Source: Komagataeibacter sp. FNDCR2 (GTDB lineage: Bacteria > Pseudomonadota > Alphaproteobacteria > Acetobacterales > Acetobacteraceae). From it: a DNA stretch of 64,000 bases. Below, piece by piece: positions 43,333 through 52,519 of the stretch; position 1 is the stretch's first letter, and every line of letters starts with the position of its first letter. A model generated the notes under the pieces. It worked only from the letters and a program-made list of their open reading frames with translations, had not been told where the DNA came from and ran no database searches. Position numbers and translations under genes: made by a program. The DNA lies in assembly GCF_021295395.1 (NCBI RefSeq), contig NZ_JAIWOU010000001.1, forward strand, positions 2,620,501 through 2,684,500, in the 5' to 3' direction.

Positions 43333-44286
43333 ATGATGCGGTCCCTGCGTTTTTTCGACGATCTTGCAAAAACCCTTGCCCGCCAGCCCCCCATGGCGCT
43401 GGGGGTAGTCTATCCATGCAGCGTACCCGCCCTTCAGGCCGCGGCCCGGATTGCCGCGCAGGGCATGGCCGTGCCCACGCTGATCGGCCCGGCGGCCCAT
43501 ATGCGCCCTATGGCCGCGACAGCCGGAATCGACCTTTCGGGGTGCCTTTTCGCCGATGTGCCCACGGCGGAGGACGCGGCCCGCCAGGGCGTGCGGATGG
43601 CCCATGACGGAAAGGTGGCGGCGTTGATGAAAGGCTCGCTCCATTCCCGCATCTTCCTGCATGAACTCGGCCACCATGAAGGCGGGCTGCGCACCACCCG
43701 CCGCATGAGCCATGTTTACGTGATCGACGCGCCGCAGGCCCCGCGCGTGCTGCTGGTTACCGATGGCGCGGTGAACATCGCCCCGGAAATCGAGGCCCGG
43801 CGCGATATCGTCCAGAACAGCATCGACCTCGGGCACATGCTTGGCCTGCCCCAGCCACGGGTCGCGCTGCTCTCGGCCGTGGAAATGGTCAATCCGGCGC
43901 TCCCGTCCACGCTGGACGCGGCGGTTCTGTGCAAGATGGCCGAACGCGGGCAGATCACCGGCGGTGTCGTGGATGGTCCGCTGGCGTTCGACAACGCCAT
44001 CAGCCCCGAGGCCGCGCGCTGCAAGGGCGTGGTTTCCCCCGTGGCGGGGCTGGCGGATATTCTGGTCGCGCCCGACCTGGAGGCAGGCAACATCCTGGCC
44101 AAGCAGATGACCTTCATCGGGCAGGCGCAGGCGGCCGGCATTGTCATGGGCATGCGCGTGCCCGTCATCCTGACCAGCCGGGCCGACCCGGTGCCGGTGC
44201 GGGTGCTGTCCTGCCTGGTCGCGGCGGTGATGATCCGCCAGGGCTACGGGGCGAACCCGGCGGCGCGCATGGACCAATGTGGATGA
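43333..44286 (+). CDS. Phosphate acetyl/butyryltransferase family protein
   Basis: 317-residue PTA/PTB-family enzyme moving an acyl group between CoA and phosphate. Marks: VPTLIGPAAHM early, ALMKGSLHSRIFLHEL, SHVYVIDAP, LLVTDGAVNIAP, VSPVAGLADILVAPDLEAGNILAKQM and the final PVILTSRAD. Length and sequence match the short phosphate butyryltransferase/acetyltransferase group that usually pairs with acetate kinase; no ackA lies nearby. If it works as Pta it would link acetyl-CoA and acetyl phosphate, relevant to acetate handling. Substrate not determined. Confidence 0.88.
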   Translation: MMRSLRFFDDLAKTLARQPPMALGVVYPCSVPALQAAARIAAQGMAVPTLIGPAAHMRPMAATAGIDLSGCLFADVPTAEDAARQGVRMAHDGKVAALMKGSLHSRIFLHELGHHEGGLRTTRRMSHVYVIDAPQAPRVLLVTDGAVNIAPEIEARRDIVQNSIDLGHMLGLPQPRVALLSAVEMVNPALPSTLDAAVLCKMAERGQITGGVVDGPLAFDNAISPEAARCKGVVSPVAGLADILVAPDLEAGNILAKQMTFIGQAQAAGIVMGMRVPVILTSRADPVPVRVLSCLVAAVMIRQGYGANPAARMDQCG

Positions 44287-44669
44287 TGCATATGTATAAT
44301 GCATGAAACAGATAACGATCCGCGCGTCCCATGGTCTCGCCCGCCCGGTCAGGGTATTTCCGGGCGGCGGCAGGCTGGTGCGCATGCCGTGTGCGGTGGC
44401 GCGGCGCGGGCGGGTTCGTGTTCCTCGCGCAGAGATGATGCCCCGCCTTAGCGCACATGATGGCAAGGAAGGGCTGATAGCGAAGTGAGTCCGGTCGTCC
44501 GGGCGCGGGTCCGCCCCGGGCCGGCGCCGGATGCCGCAGGCGCCAGATATGCCGGCGCCAGATATGAACGTGCAATCAGGCCGGGCCTTCCCGTGCCGCC
44601 GGGTGGGCTGCCCGGTCCAGTCGATGAACAGTCACGCAGCGGGTTTCCAATGCCGAGCCGGAGAATGTC
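44287..44669. other. Intergenic region upstream of mqo
   Basis: 383 bases with no convincing gene. A 61-codon frame (44303-44488) has no ribosome site or recognisable feature and is not called. The region contains a 13-base direct repeat, ggcgccagatatg, at 44539-44551 and 44554-44566 (15-base period) about 100 bases before the mqo start; it may hold the mqo promoter. Confidence 0.5.
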
Positions 44670-46166
44670 ATGACCTCGAATCCCTCATCCGCCGTTTCCA
44701 CCTACGATGTTGTCCTGATTGGCGGCGGCGTTATGAGCGCCACGCTGGGCGTGCTGCTGCGCCAGCTTGAGCCCAACCTGTCCATCGCCCTGTTCGGGCG
44801 GCTGGATGACGTGGCCCTGGAAAGTTCCAATGGCTGGAACAACGCGGGCACCGGCCATTCCGCCCTGTGTGAACTGAACTACACGCCGCTGCGCCCGGAC
44901 GGGAACGTGGACATTTCCAAGGCCGTGAACGTGAACGAGGCCTTTCAGGTTTCGCGCCAGTTCTGGTCCTATCTGGTGGAATCGGGGCAGATCACCTCGC
45001 CACGGGATTTTCTCAACCCCATCCCGCACATGAGCTTCGTGTGGGGGGCGGAGAACACGGATTTCCTGCGCAGGCGCCACACCGCGCTGCAGGAACATCC
45101 CCTGTTCTCGGGCATGTCGTTCTCGACCGATGAAGGGCAGTTGCGCCAGTGGATGCCGCTGGTCATGCACGACCGCAAGCCGGGCGAGCCGCTTGCCGCC
45201 ACGTGGCACCCGGCGGGCACGGATGTGAATTTCGGCGCGCTGACGCGCCGCCTCATCGGCATCCTGAAAAGCAGGCCGGGCTTTGAACTCCATCTCGGCC
45301 ATGAGGTGGAAGACCTCAAGCCCGCCGGAAGCAACGAATGGGACGTGTCGGTGCGCGCCATGCATGGCGGGGCCGAGCGCAAGGTGCGCGCGAAATTCGT
45401 GTTTATCGGCGCGGGCGGCGGCGCGCTGCCGCTGCTGCAGAAAAGCGGCATCCCCGAAGCGCGCGGCATTGGCGGCTTTCCCGTCAGCGGGCAGTTCCTG
45501 CGCTGCACCAACCCCGATATCGTGGCGCGCCACCATGCCAAGGTGTACGGCAAGGCCTCGGTCGGTGCGCCGCCGATGTCGGTGCCGCACCTGGATACGC
45601 GCGTGATCGACGGGCAGCGTGGCCTGCTGTTCGGGCCATATGCCGGGTTCTCCACCAAGTTCCTCAAGCAGGGATCATGGCTGGACCTGCCGCGTTCGAT
45701 TCGCATGGATAATATCGGGGCGATGCTGGCGGTGGCGCGCGACAACTGGCCGCTGACCCGCTACCTGATCCAGCAGGTGCTCCAGTCCGCCGATGACCGG
45801 ATCAAGGCGTTGCAGGATTTCGTTCCCTCCGCGCGCAAGGAGGACTGGGAACTCATTACCGCGGGCCAGCGCGTGCAGGTGATCAAGAAAGACCCGACCC
45901 GGGGTGGGGTGCTCCAGTTCGGCACGGAGGTCGTGACCGGGGCGGGCGGGTCTATCGCGGCCCTGCTGGGCGCATCGCCTGGCGCCTCCACCGCCGCCCC
46001 CATCATGCTGACGGTGCTGCAGCGCTGCTTTGGCGGTCGCCTGCCGCAATGGGCGGGACGCCTGCGCGAGATCGTGCCGTCCTATGGCGTCAAGCTGGCG
46101 CAGGATCCCGAACTGTGCGCGCAGGTGCGTGAGCGCACCCGCACGATCCTGCAACTGGAAGGCTGA
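44670..46166 (+). CDS. mqo: Malate:quinone oxidoreductase
   Basis: 498-residue FAD-dependent, membrane-peripheral enzyme oxidising malate to oxaloacetate and passing electrons to ubiquinone. FAD motif LIGGGVMSATLG at residues ~16-27, the Mqo-typical ESSNGWNNAGTGHSALCELNYTP, FIGAGGGALPLLQKSGIPE, GFPVSGQFLRC, LLFGPYAGFSTKFLK and the C-terminal ASPGASTA. GAGAATGTC precedes ATG 44670. In acetic acid bacteria it commonly does the malate step of the TCA cycle in place of, or beside, malate dehydrogenase. Single gene with its own upstream region. Confidence 0.96.
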   Translation: MTSNPSSAVSTYDVVLIGGGVMSATLGVLLRQLEPNLSIALFGRLDDVALESSNGWNNAGTGHSALCELNYTPLRPDGNVDISKAVNVNEAFQVSRQFWSYLVESGQITSPRDFLNPIPHMSFVWGAENTDFLRRRHTALQEHPLFSGMSFSTDEGQLRQWMPLVMHDRKPGEPLAATWHPAGTDVNFGALTRRLIGILKSRPGFELHLGHEVEDLKPAGSNEWDVSVRAMHGGAERKVRAKFVFIGAGGGALPLLQKSGIPEARGIGGFPVSGQFLRCTNPDIVARHHAKVYGKASVGAPPMSVPHLDTRVIDGQRGLLFGPYAGFSTKFLKQGSWLDLPRSIRMDNIGAMLAVARDNWPLTRYLIQQVLQSADDRIKALQDFVPSARKEDWELITAGQRVQVIKKDPTRGGVLQFGTEVVTGAGGSIAALLGASPGASTAAPIMLTVLQRCFGGRLPQWAGRLREIVPSYGVKLAQDPELCAQVRERTRTILQLEG

Positions 46167-46175
46167 GGGAACGGC

Positions 46176-46203
46176 CCCGCCCGGCCTTGCGGGGCCGGGC
46201 GGG
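46176..46203. terminator. Hairpin between mqo and the NYN gene
   Basis: Perfect 11-base stem cccgcccggcc (46176-46186) with ggccgggcggg (46193-46203), lying ten bases after the mqo stop and before the convergent NYN gene stop. No T-run, so termination strength is uncertain. Confidence 0.5.
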
Positions 46204-46216
46204 TACGCTCCATTCG

Positions 46217-46825
46217 TCAGTCCTCGTCGTGCTCGCTCATCTGGTCGGCCGGGTGGCGGACAGGCGGGGCGGTCGTGCGGGGCGGGCGGTTCTCGATCTG
46301 GCGGCGCATGAAATGCGTTGCGATGTCGGCCAGTTCAATGAACTGGTCGGCCTGTCGGCGCAGTTCATCGCCAATGAGCGGGGGCGAGGTCTTGATGGAC
46401 CCGACCACCGTGGTGCGCACGCCCTGGCGCTGCACGGATTCCAGCAGGCGGCGGAAATCCGAATCCCCGCTGAACAGCACGGCGTGGTCGATATGGGAGG
46501 CCATTTCCATCATGTCCACCGCCAGTTCCACATCCATGTTGCCCCGCACGCGGCGGCGGCCATTGTTGTCGATGAACTCGCGCGCGCTCTTGGTCACAAG
46601 CGTGTAGCCGTTATAGACAAGCCAGTCCGTTAGCGGTTTGAGGGGGGAATACTCCTCGGTATCCAGCACGGCGGAATAGTAATAGGCCCGCAATACGTTT
46701 GATTTCGAACGGAAGAACTGCAGCAGTTTGCGATAATCGACCTCAAATCCAAGATTGCGGGAAGCGGAATACAGGCTTGTGCCATCTATAAAAAGGCAGA
46801 GCCGCTCCTGAGGTTGAAAAAACAT
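46217..46825 (-). CDS. NYN-domain (LabA/DUF88-like) protein
   Basis: 202-residue PIN-like NYN domain protein, a family with predicted RNase activity. Conserved acidic residues: Asp in LCLFIDGTSLY near the start, the pair in GNMDVELAVDMMEMA, and FSGDSDFRRLLE with VVG after it. A ~35-residue hydrophilic tail rich in Pro/Arg, then acidic, follows the domain. The gene is often found beside rpoZ-rsh in alphaproteobacteria, as here, but divergent. RNA target unknown. ATG 46825. Confidence 0.88.
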   Translation of the reverse strand: MFFQPQERLCLFIDGTSLYSASRNLGFEVDYRKLLQFFRSKSNVLRAYYYSAVLDTEEYSPLKPLTDWLVYNGYTLVTKSAREFIDNNGRRRVRGNMDVELAVDMMEMASHIDHAVLFSGDSDFRRLLESVQRQGVRTTVVGSIKTSPPLIGDELRRQADQFIELADIATHFMRRQIENRPPRTTAPPVRHPADQMSEHDED

Positions 46826-47017
46826 TTATGATCTGTCCCTGAAACAAGAAAGTGGATACGCCACGGTCGCGTTAAATTCTGTCTGGTATGTATTTTGCAT
46901 TGAAGTGAAAGTTGTCGGGTAACGCTGTTTCATGATGTATGAAGCCGGTATCCTACCAGAAGTTTCCTAACCAGTGGATTACTACCCGACCATAACCGTC
47001 CGGAATACAGATTTCAT

Positions 47018-47557
47018 ATGACAATGCTGCAATCCGCTTCTTCGCGCGCTGATATCCTGATTGCGGTCGGAGCCAATCTGCCACGCGAAAGTGGTGAAAC
47101 TGCGGCCGAGACGTGCCTGTGGGCCGTGGACCAGCTCGCGCGGATCGATAGCCTGTCCATTATAGCAGTATCCGACTGGTATGAAAGCGCGCCGGTGCCC
47201 CCATCGGGCCAGCCGCCCTATGTCAACGGGGTGGTGCGGCTGTCCGGGCGGGTGGATCCGGCATGGCTGCTGGCGCGACTGCACCGGATCGAGGCCGCGG
47301 CCGGGCGCAGGCGCACGGTGGCCAACGCCGCCCGCCCGCTCGACCTGGACATCATCGCCATGGGGGATCTGGTCCGCGCCAGCCCCGATCCCGTCGTGCC
47401 GCATCCGCGCGCGACGCAGCGGGCCTTCGTGCTGCTGCCGCTGCGCGATGTCATGCCCGACTGGCGCGACCCCGTAACCGGGCGCCCGCTCGACGCCCTG
47501 CTGCCGGGGGTGGCGGGGCAGGAGATCACCCGCAGGCGGGCCGAGGATACGGACTGA
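47018..47557 (+). CDS. folK: 2-amino-4-hydroxy-6-hydroxymethyldihydropteridine diphosphokinase
   Basis: HPPK, folate biosynthesis: transfers pyrophosphate from ATP to hydroxymethyldihydropterin. 179 residues: AVGANLP at the start, SDWYESAPV, YVNGVVRL, the metal/ATP site PLDLDIIAMG, and PHPRATQRAFVLLPL. Start ATG 47018; six bases inside is another in-frame ATG. It leads the folK-rpoZ-rsh-acpS-lepB-rnc-era run. Confidence 0.93.
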   Translation: MTMLQSASSRADILIAVGANLPRESGETAAETCLWAVDQLARIDSLSIIAVSDWYESAPVPPSGQPPYVNGVVRLSGRVDPAWLLARLHRIEAAAGRRRTVANAARPLDLDIIAMGDLVRASPDPVVPHPRATQRAFVLLPLRDVMPDWRDPVTGRPLDALLPGVAGQEITRRRAEDTD

Positions 47558-47638
47558 AGCCTTGCATCGGGACGGGCGTGGGGGTATTAAGGTAAATTCT
47601 GATCTACATAACCAATTACTAACCGGAGTTCAGGCCTG

Positions 47639-48031
47639 ATGGCACGCGTCACTGTCGAGGACTGCGTTGAGCGGGTTCCCAATCGTTTTGAACTGGTGCT
47701 GCTGGCGGCCCAGCGCGCACGCGCCCTGTCGCGTGGCGAGGAAATGACGATTGACCGCGACAACGACAAGAACCCCGTTGTCGCCCTGCGCGAGATCGCC
47801 GACCAGACCGTGGGTCTGGACCAGATCCGCAGCGACCTCGTCCGCTCGCTGGCCCGCGCGCCCGAGCCCGAGCCCGCCGATGAGGAAGTGGTCGACCTGA
47901 TCCCGACCGAGCAGAACATCTTTGGCCTGCAGGATGTCTCGGCGGAAGAAGAGGCCCGCAATTCCGGCGGCATGTCCGCCGAGGAACTCGAAGCCTCGGT
48001 CGAGGCGGCCCTGAGCGGACGCGGCCGGTAA
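47639..48031 (+). CDS. rpoZ: RNA polymerase omega subunit
   Basis: 130-residue omega, which helps beta-prime fold and takes part in the ppGpp binding site 1. It starts [28 protein letters not shown] and has [15 protein letters not shown]. The C-terminal ~60 residues are an acidic extension beyond the E. coli length, normal for alphaproteobacteria. GGAGT lies before ATG 47639. It directly precedes the (p)ppGpp enzyme gene, a functional pairing of alarmone producer and its target. Confidence 0.95.
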   Translation: MARVTVEDCVERVPNRFELVLLAAQRARALSRGEEMTIDRDNDKNPVVALREIADQTVGLDQIRSDLVRSLARAPEPEPADEEVVDLIPTEQNIFGLQDVSAEEEARNSGGMSAEELEASVEAALSGRGR

Positions 48032-48052
48032 CATCTGACGAAAGGGTGGAAG

Positions 48053-50392
48053 GTGACTGACCCGGTCGGATCGGAAACGACATCTTCCTCCATGCCCGCG
48101 CCCGTCGCGGGCGGAGTGGCTGAAGGGGATGGCGCGCTGGCCCTGCCCGCCCGCAGGGGGGACGGTGAGCGCACCATCACGTGCGAAGGGCTGATCCGCC
48201 GCATCCACGCGTATGATCCCGCGGCCGATGCGGATCTGATCCGCCGCGCCTTCGCCGTGGCGCAGACGGCCCATGCCGGGCAGTTGCGTGACAATGGCGA
48301 CCCCTACATCATCCACCCGCTGGCCGTCGCCAACATACTGGCGGGCTTCCATCTCGATATCGCGTCCATCATCACGGCCCTGCTGCATGACACGATCGAG
48401 GATACGGGTGTAACCCAGCAGGAACTGCGCCAGCAGTTCGGGGATACGGTTGCCGACCTGGTCGATGGCGTCACCAAGCTGACGCGGCTGGAGCTCCAGT
48501 CCGACCGCACCAAGCAGGCCGAGAATTTCCGCAAGCTCGTGCTGGCCATGTCGCGCGACATCCGCGTGCTGCTGGTCAAGCTGGCGGACCGCCTGCACAA
48601 CATGCGCACGCTGCATTATGTCCAGCGTCTGGACCGCAGGCAGCGCATCGCGCGCGAAACCATGGAAATCTACGCCCCCCTTGCCGGCCGTATCGGCATG
48701 GACAAGGTAAAGGGCGAACTCCAGAACCTGTCCTTCGCGGCGCTCGAGCCGGAGGCGATGGCGACCATCCGCGCCCGTCTCAACTACCTGCGCGGGCAGG
48801 GCGCGGACGTGATCGAGGAAATCCGCCGCGAGCTTCTGGCCCTGTGCGCCGAAGCCGGGCTGGAAGGCGTGGATGTGACGGGGCGCGAGAAGACGCCCTA
48901 TTCCATCTGGGAAAAGATGCAGCGGCGCAACGTGGCGTTCGAGCAGCTTTCCGACATCATGGCCTTCCGCATCATCGTTCCCTCGCGGGAGGCATGTTAC
49001 ATCGCGCTCGGCGCGGTCCATGCCGCCTATCCGGTCATTGCCGGGCGGTTCAAGGACTATATCTCCACCCCCAAGGCCAACGGCTACCAGAGCCTGCATA
49101 CCGGGGTGACGCTGCGCCACCCGCGCAACCAGAAGATCGAGGTGCAGATCCGCACGGCGGAAATGCATGACGTGGCGGAAAATGGCGTCGCCTCGCACTG
49201 GCTGTACAAGCAGTTGCCCGATGCCGCGGGCGGCGGTGAAACGAAGGGCGTCATCTCGGGCCTGCGCTGGGTGCAGGACCTGCTGGATATTCTGGAAGAT
49301 TCCGCGGCCCCGGACGAGTTCCTTGAGAATACGAAGCTCGAACTCTACCAGGACCAGGTTTTCTGTTTCACGCCCAAGGGGCAGCTGATCTCCCTGCCGC
49401 GTGGCGCGACCCCGGTCGATTTCGCCTACGCCGTGCATAGCCAGGTGGGCGATACCTGCGTGGGTGCGCGCATCAATGGCCGCCTCATGCCGCTGCGCCA
49501 CGAATTGCAGAATGGCGATCAGGTCGAGATCATGACCGCGCGCGGGGGCACGCCCTCGCCATCGTGGGAGCGGTTTGTCGTCACCGGCAAGGCGCGGGCG
49601 CGTATCCGCCGCCATGTCGCCCTGCAACAGCGCGAGGCCCATCTGGAAAGTGGCCGCGTGGCGCTGGCCAAGGCGTTCCGGCAGGAAGGGGTGGACGGTT
49701 CGGAAAAGGTGCTGGACAGCCTGCTCAAGGATCTGCGCCTGCAATCGGTGGCCGACCTGTACGTGGCGGTGGGAAATGGCAACCAGTCCGCGCGGGAGGT
49801 CGTGCAGCTTGCCTATCCCGAACTGCGCCGTGCGCCGCGTGCGCCGCGCATGGTGCCCGGCCTGTCCATGCGCGCGCCCATTGGCGGTGGCCCCGGCGGG
49901 GGCGCGCTGCGCCGCAGCAGGCCCGCCGCGGCGGGTATGGCGCTGGCCGGGGTGGGCGCGGGCATGGCGGTCCATTTCGCCGGGTGCTGCCACCCGCTGC
50001 CCGGCGACCGGATCGTGGGCATCGTCTCGACCGGCAAGGGGATCACGGTGCATGCGCAGGGGTGCCAGACGCTGGAAACCTTTGCCGCCACGCCCGAGCG
50101 GTTCATGGATCTCGATTGGGATTACGACCTGATCGCCCGCAATGCCACCGGCCACCATACCGGCCGGCTGAGCGTGGTCACGGCCAATGAACCGGCCATG
50201 CTGGCCACGCTGACCAATATCGCCGCCAAGCATGAAGGGGTGATGGTCAACCTGCGCATCGTCAATCGCCAGCTCGAATTCATGGAAATCCTCGCGGATA
50301 TCGAGGTGCGCGACCTGCGGCACCTGACCGCCATCATGGTGGGGCTGCGCGCCGCCAAGGGCGTGGTGCAGGTCGAACGGGCAAGGGGCTAG
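48053..50392 (+). CDS. rsh: Bifunctional (p)ppGpp synthetase/hydrolase
   Basis: 779-residue RelA/SpoT homologue. Order: HD hydrolase domain with LLHDTIEDTG (about 120-130, HDxxED intact), synthetase domain with YSIWEKM and RFKDYISTPKANGYQSLHT, TGS domain (VFCFTPKGQLISLPRGATPVDFAYAVH), a conserved-Cys region (FAGCCHPLPGDRIVG) and a C-terminal ACT domain. The RxKD motif in RFKDY is the form seen in bifunctional enzymes, while RelA-only synthetases have ExDD. So this is probably the single Rsh of the cell, making and degrading the stringent-response alarmone. GTG start at 48053 with GGTGGAAGG upstream. Confidence 0.95.
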   Translation: MTDPVGSETTSSSMPAPVAGGVAEGDGALALPARRGDGERTITCEGLIRRIHAYDPAADADLIRRAFAVAQTAHAGQLRDNGDPYIIHPLAVANILAGFHLDIASIITALLHDTIEDTGVTQQELRQQFGDTVADLVDGVTKLTRLELQSDRTKQAENFRKLVLAMSRDIRVLLVKLADRLHNMRTLHYVQRLDRRQRIARETMEIYAPLAGRIGMDKVKGELQNLSFAALEPEAMATIRARLNYLRGQGADVIEEIRRELLALCAEAGLEGVDVTGREKTPYSIWEKMQRRNVAFEQLSDIMAFRIIVPSREACYIALGAVHAAYPVIAGRFKDYISTPKANGYQSLHTGVTLRHPRNQKIEVQIRTAEMHDVAENGVASHWLYKQLPDAAGGGETKGVISGLRWVQDLLDILEDSAAPDEFLENTKLELYQDQVFCFTPKGQLISLPRGATPVDFAYAVHSQVGDTCVGARINGRLMPLRHELQNGDQVEIMTARGGTPSPSWERFVVTGKARARIRRHVALQQREAHLESGRVALAKAFRQEGVDGSEKVLDSLLKDLRLQSVADLYVAVGNGNQSAREVVQLAYPELRRAPRAPRMVPGLSMRAPIGGGPGGGALRRSRPAAAGMALAGVGAGMAVHFAGCCHPLPGDRIVGIVSTGKGITVHAQGCQTLETFAATPERFMDLDWDYDLIARNATGHHTGRLSVVTANEPAMLATLTNIAAKHEGVMVNLRIVNRQLEFMEILADIEVRDLRHLTAIMVGLRAAKGVVQVERARG

Positions 50393-50395
50393 GCC

Positions 50396-50809
50396 ATGCT
50401 GATCGGCATGGGCTCCGACCTGTGCGATGTCAGGCGGATCGAGGCGGTGCTGCTGCGCCATGGCCCGCGCTTCGTGCGGCGCGTGTTCACCGCGCGCGAG
50501 CAGGCGGCGGCCGAGCGCAGGCAGGGCCTTGCCCGGCTTGGCACCTATGCCAAGCGCTGGGCGGCGAAGGAAGCCTGCGCCAAGGCGCTGGGCACGGGCT
50601 TTGCCCAGGGCGTGTACCACCACGACATGGGGGTTGAGAACCTGCCCGGTGGCCAGCCGGTCATGACGCTTTCGGGCGGGGCGCTGGCGCGGCTGGAAAC
50701 GCTGCGGCCGGCAGGGTTTGACACGCGGATTTTCCTGACCATGACGGACGAGCACCCCTATGCCTTCGCGCAGGTCATGATCATGGCGGAAAAAGCTGGC
50801 GCGGCCTGA
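50396..50809 (+). CDS. acpS: Holo-[acyl-carrier-protein] synthase
   Basis: Attaches 4'-phosphopantetheine from CoA to apo-ACP. 137 residues; IGMGSDLCDVRRIE gives the first Mg-binding Asp, and KRWAAKEACAKALGTG the Glu/Lys motif. Starts three bases after the rsh stop (GGGGCTAGGCCATG), so tightly coupled. The position between rsh and lepB is typical for alphaproteobacteria. Confidence 0.95.
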   Translation: MLIGMGSDLCDVRRIEAVLLRHGPRFVRRVFTAREQAAAERRQGLARLGTYAKRWAAKEACAKALGTGFAQGVYHHDMGVENLPGGQPVMTLSGGALARLETLRPAGFDTRIFLTMTDEHPYAFAQVMIMAEKAGAA

Positions 50810-50927
50810 TCGCACTGCCCCCGTGCGGGCAATGCTTGACAGGCAGGTGGCGCGTGGGCTTGATCCGCACGTTATTCGTCCGGCGGTCGCTGTCCGGTCG
50901 ATACCAGATCCGGATTAAAGAACAATT

Positions 50928-51740
50928 ATGCCCATGGACGATAACAAGACCCTTTCCTCCCCGCCGCGAACCGCCCCGTCACGCCGGGAGGGCGGGCTGG
51001 TTGAACTGCTGCGCACCATTGTCATCGCGGGCCTGCTGGCCGTGAGCGTGCGCACCGTGCTGTTCGAGCCGTTCAATATCCCGTCGGGCTCCATGATCCC
51101 GACATTACAGGTGGGGGATTACGTGTGGGTGGCCAAGTACAGCTATGGCTATTCCCGTTTCGCGCTGCCCGGCTCGCCCAACCTGTTCCAGGGGCGGATC
51201 TTCGACCATGCGCCCCACCGTGGCGACGTGGCGGTCTTCCGCTTCACCAAGGATACGTCGATCGACTATATCAAGCGCATCGTCGGCCTGCCCGGTGACC
51301 ATATCCAGATGCGCGAAGGCCATCTTTACATAAACGGGCAGGAAGCGCCGCGTCAGCCGGAGGGCGAATACGTGGCGATAGACGAGCACCGCACGCATAT
51401 GGAGGGGGACCGCTACCGCGAGATCCTGCCCGGCAGTGACGGGCGCGGGCCGGTCGCGCACGATATCCTCAAACTGACCGATGAGGGCGGCAAGAACGAC
51501 ACGCCCGAATATGTCGTGCCGCCGGGTTACTTCTTCGCCATGGGCGACAACCGTGATGACAGCGCCGACAGCCGCTTCATGGGGGATGAACCGCAGGATC
51601 TTGGCTTCGTGCCCATGGAAAACCTGGTGGGGCAGGCCAAATGGATCTTCATGTCCGTCGATGGCATGCACCCGTTCTGGCAGTTCTGGTACTGGCCGGC
51701 CGAAATCAGGTGGAACCGCCTGTTCATGGGGGTTCACTGA
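50928..51740 (+). CDS. lepB: Signal peptidase I
   Basis: Inner-membrane serine/lysine protease that removes signal peptides of Sec and Tat substrates. 270 residues with a single N-terminal membrane segment (LLRTIVIAGLLAVSVRTVLF). The catalytic Ser is in IPSGSMIPTL, the catalytic Lys in DYIKRIVGLPGD; GDNRDDSADSR is the last signature box. An insertion of about 40 residues (GEYVAIDEHRTH...GRGPVAH) is usual in the long Gram-negative form. Separated from acpS by 118 bases; rnc follows at two bases. Confidence 0.96.
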   Translation: MPMDDNKTLSSPPRTAPSRREGGLVELLRTIVIAGLLAVSVRTVLFEPFNIPSGSMIPTLQVGDYVWVAKYSYGYSRFALPGSPNLFQGRIFDHAPHRGDVAVFRFTKDTSIDYIKRIVGLPGDHIQMREGHLYINGQEAPRQPEGEYVAIDEHRTHMEGDRYREILPGSDGRGPVAHDILKLTDEGGKNDTPEYVVPPGYFFAMGDNRDDSADSRFMGDEPQDLGFVPMENLVGQAKWIFMSVDGMHPFWQFWYWPAEIRWNRLFMGVH

Positions 51741-51742
51741 CC

Positions 51743-52519
51743 ATGGAGGCCGCGCGTGTTCCGGCCACCGAAATCCGGCGGCTGGAAGCCTGTCTGGACT
51801 ATCACTTCGTCCAGCCCGCCCTGCTGCTGCAGGCCCTGACGCACCGCTCCGCCGCGCATGAACGCAATGGCGGGCGCCGTACGCGCCAGAGCGTGGCGAA
51901 GCGTGGCGCCGGCTCCAACGAGCGGCTGGAATTCATCGGCGACCGCGTGCTGGGCCTGCTCATGGCGGAATGGCTGCTCGAACGCTTCCCCCATGAGCAG
52001 GAGGGCGCGCTTGGCCCCCGCCACGCCCATCTCGTCTCGCGCACGGTTCTGGCCCGGATCGCGCAGGTGATGGACCTGCATGCGGCGCTCGACGTGGCCG
52101 AGCATGAGGCGCGGGCCGGGGTGCGGCAGACGGCCAACGTGCTGGCCGACGCGGTGGAGGCGATTCTGGGGGCCATCTATCTTGATGGCGGGCTGGAGCC
52201 CGCGCGCGGCTTCGTGCGCAGGATGTGGAATGACTCCATCGTGGCGCAGGCCCATCCGCCCAAGGACCCCAAGACCGCGTTGCAGGAATGGGTGCTGGCG
52301 CGGGGGCTGGCGCTGCCGCAGTACCGCGTTATCTCATCCGATGGCCCATCGCATGCGCCGCGTTTCGTCATAGCGGTGGACGTACAGGGAAAAACCGGGC
52401 AGGGCGTGGCCGGAAGCAAGCGCGCCGCTGAAAGTGACGCCGCATCCGACCTGCTGCGCCAGCTTGGCGCGGAACGGCAGGACGCCTCTACCCCCGACCG
52501 TAAAGGGCACGGACAATGA
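51743..52519 (+). CDS. rnc: Ribonuclease III
   Basis: Double-strand-specific RNase that processes rRNA precursors and many mRNAs. 258 residues: ALTHRSAAHE, the signature NERLEFIGDRVLGLLMAEWL with catalytic acidic residues, ADAVEAILGAIYLDGG, then a C-terminal dsRNA-binding domain (KTALQEWVLARGLALPQYRV...GSKRAAESDAASDLLRQL). ATG 51743 directly follows lepB; the frame runs further upstream inside lepB but family length fixes this start. A slightly long insertion after NGGRRTRQSVAKRG is noted. Confidence 0.95.
   Translation: MEAARVPATEIRRLEACLDYHFVQPALLLQALTHRSAAHERNGGRRTRQSVAKRGAGSNERLEFIGDRVLGLLMAEWLLERFPHEQEGALGPRHAHLVSRTVLARIAQVMDLHAALDVAEHEARAGVRQTANVLADAVEAILGAIYLDGGLEPARGFVRRMWNDSIVAQAHPPKDPKTALQEWVLARGLALPQYRVISSDGPSHAPRFVIAVDVQGKTGQGVAGSKRAAESDAASDLLRQLGAERQDASTPDRKGHGQ

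Noticed and set aside
44303-44488. 61-codon frame between the acyltransferase gene and mqo
   Set aside because: No ribosome site, signal, membrane segment or recognised motif; left as intergenic.
47630-50815. Open frame of over 1000 codons on the minus strand
   Set aside because: It is antisense to rpoZ, rsh and acpS, all of which have intact family motifs; its composition is that of a GC-rich shadow frame.
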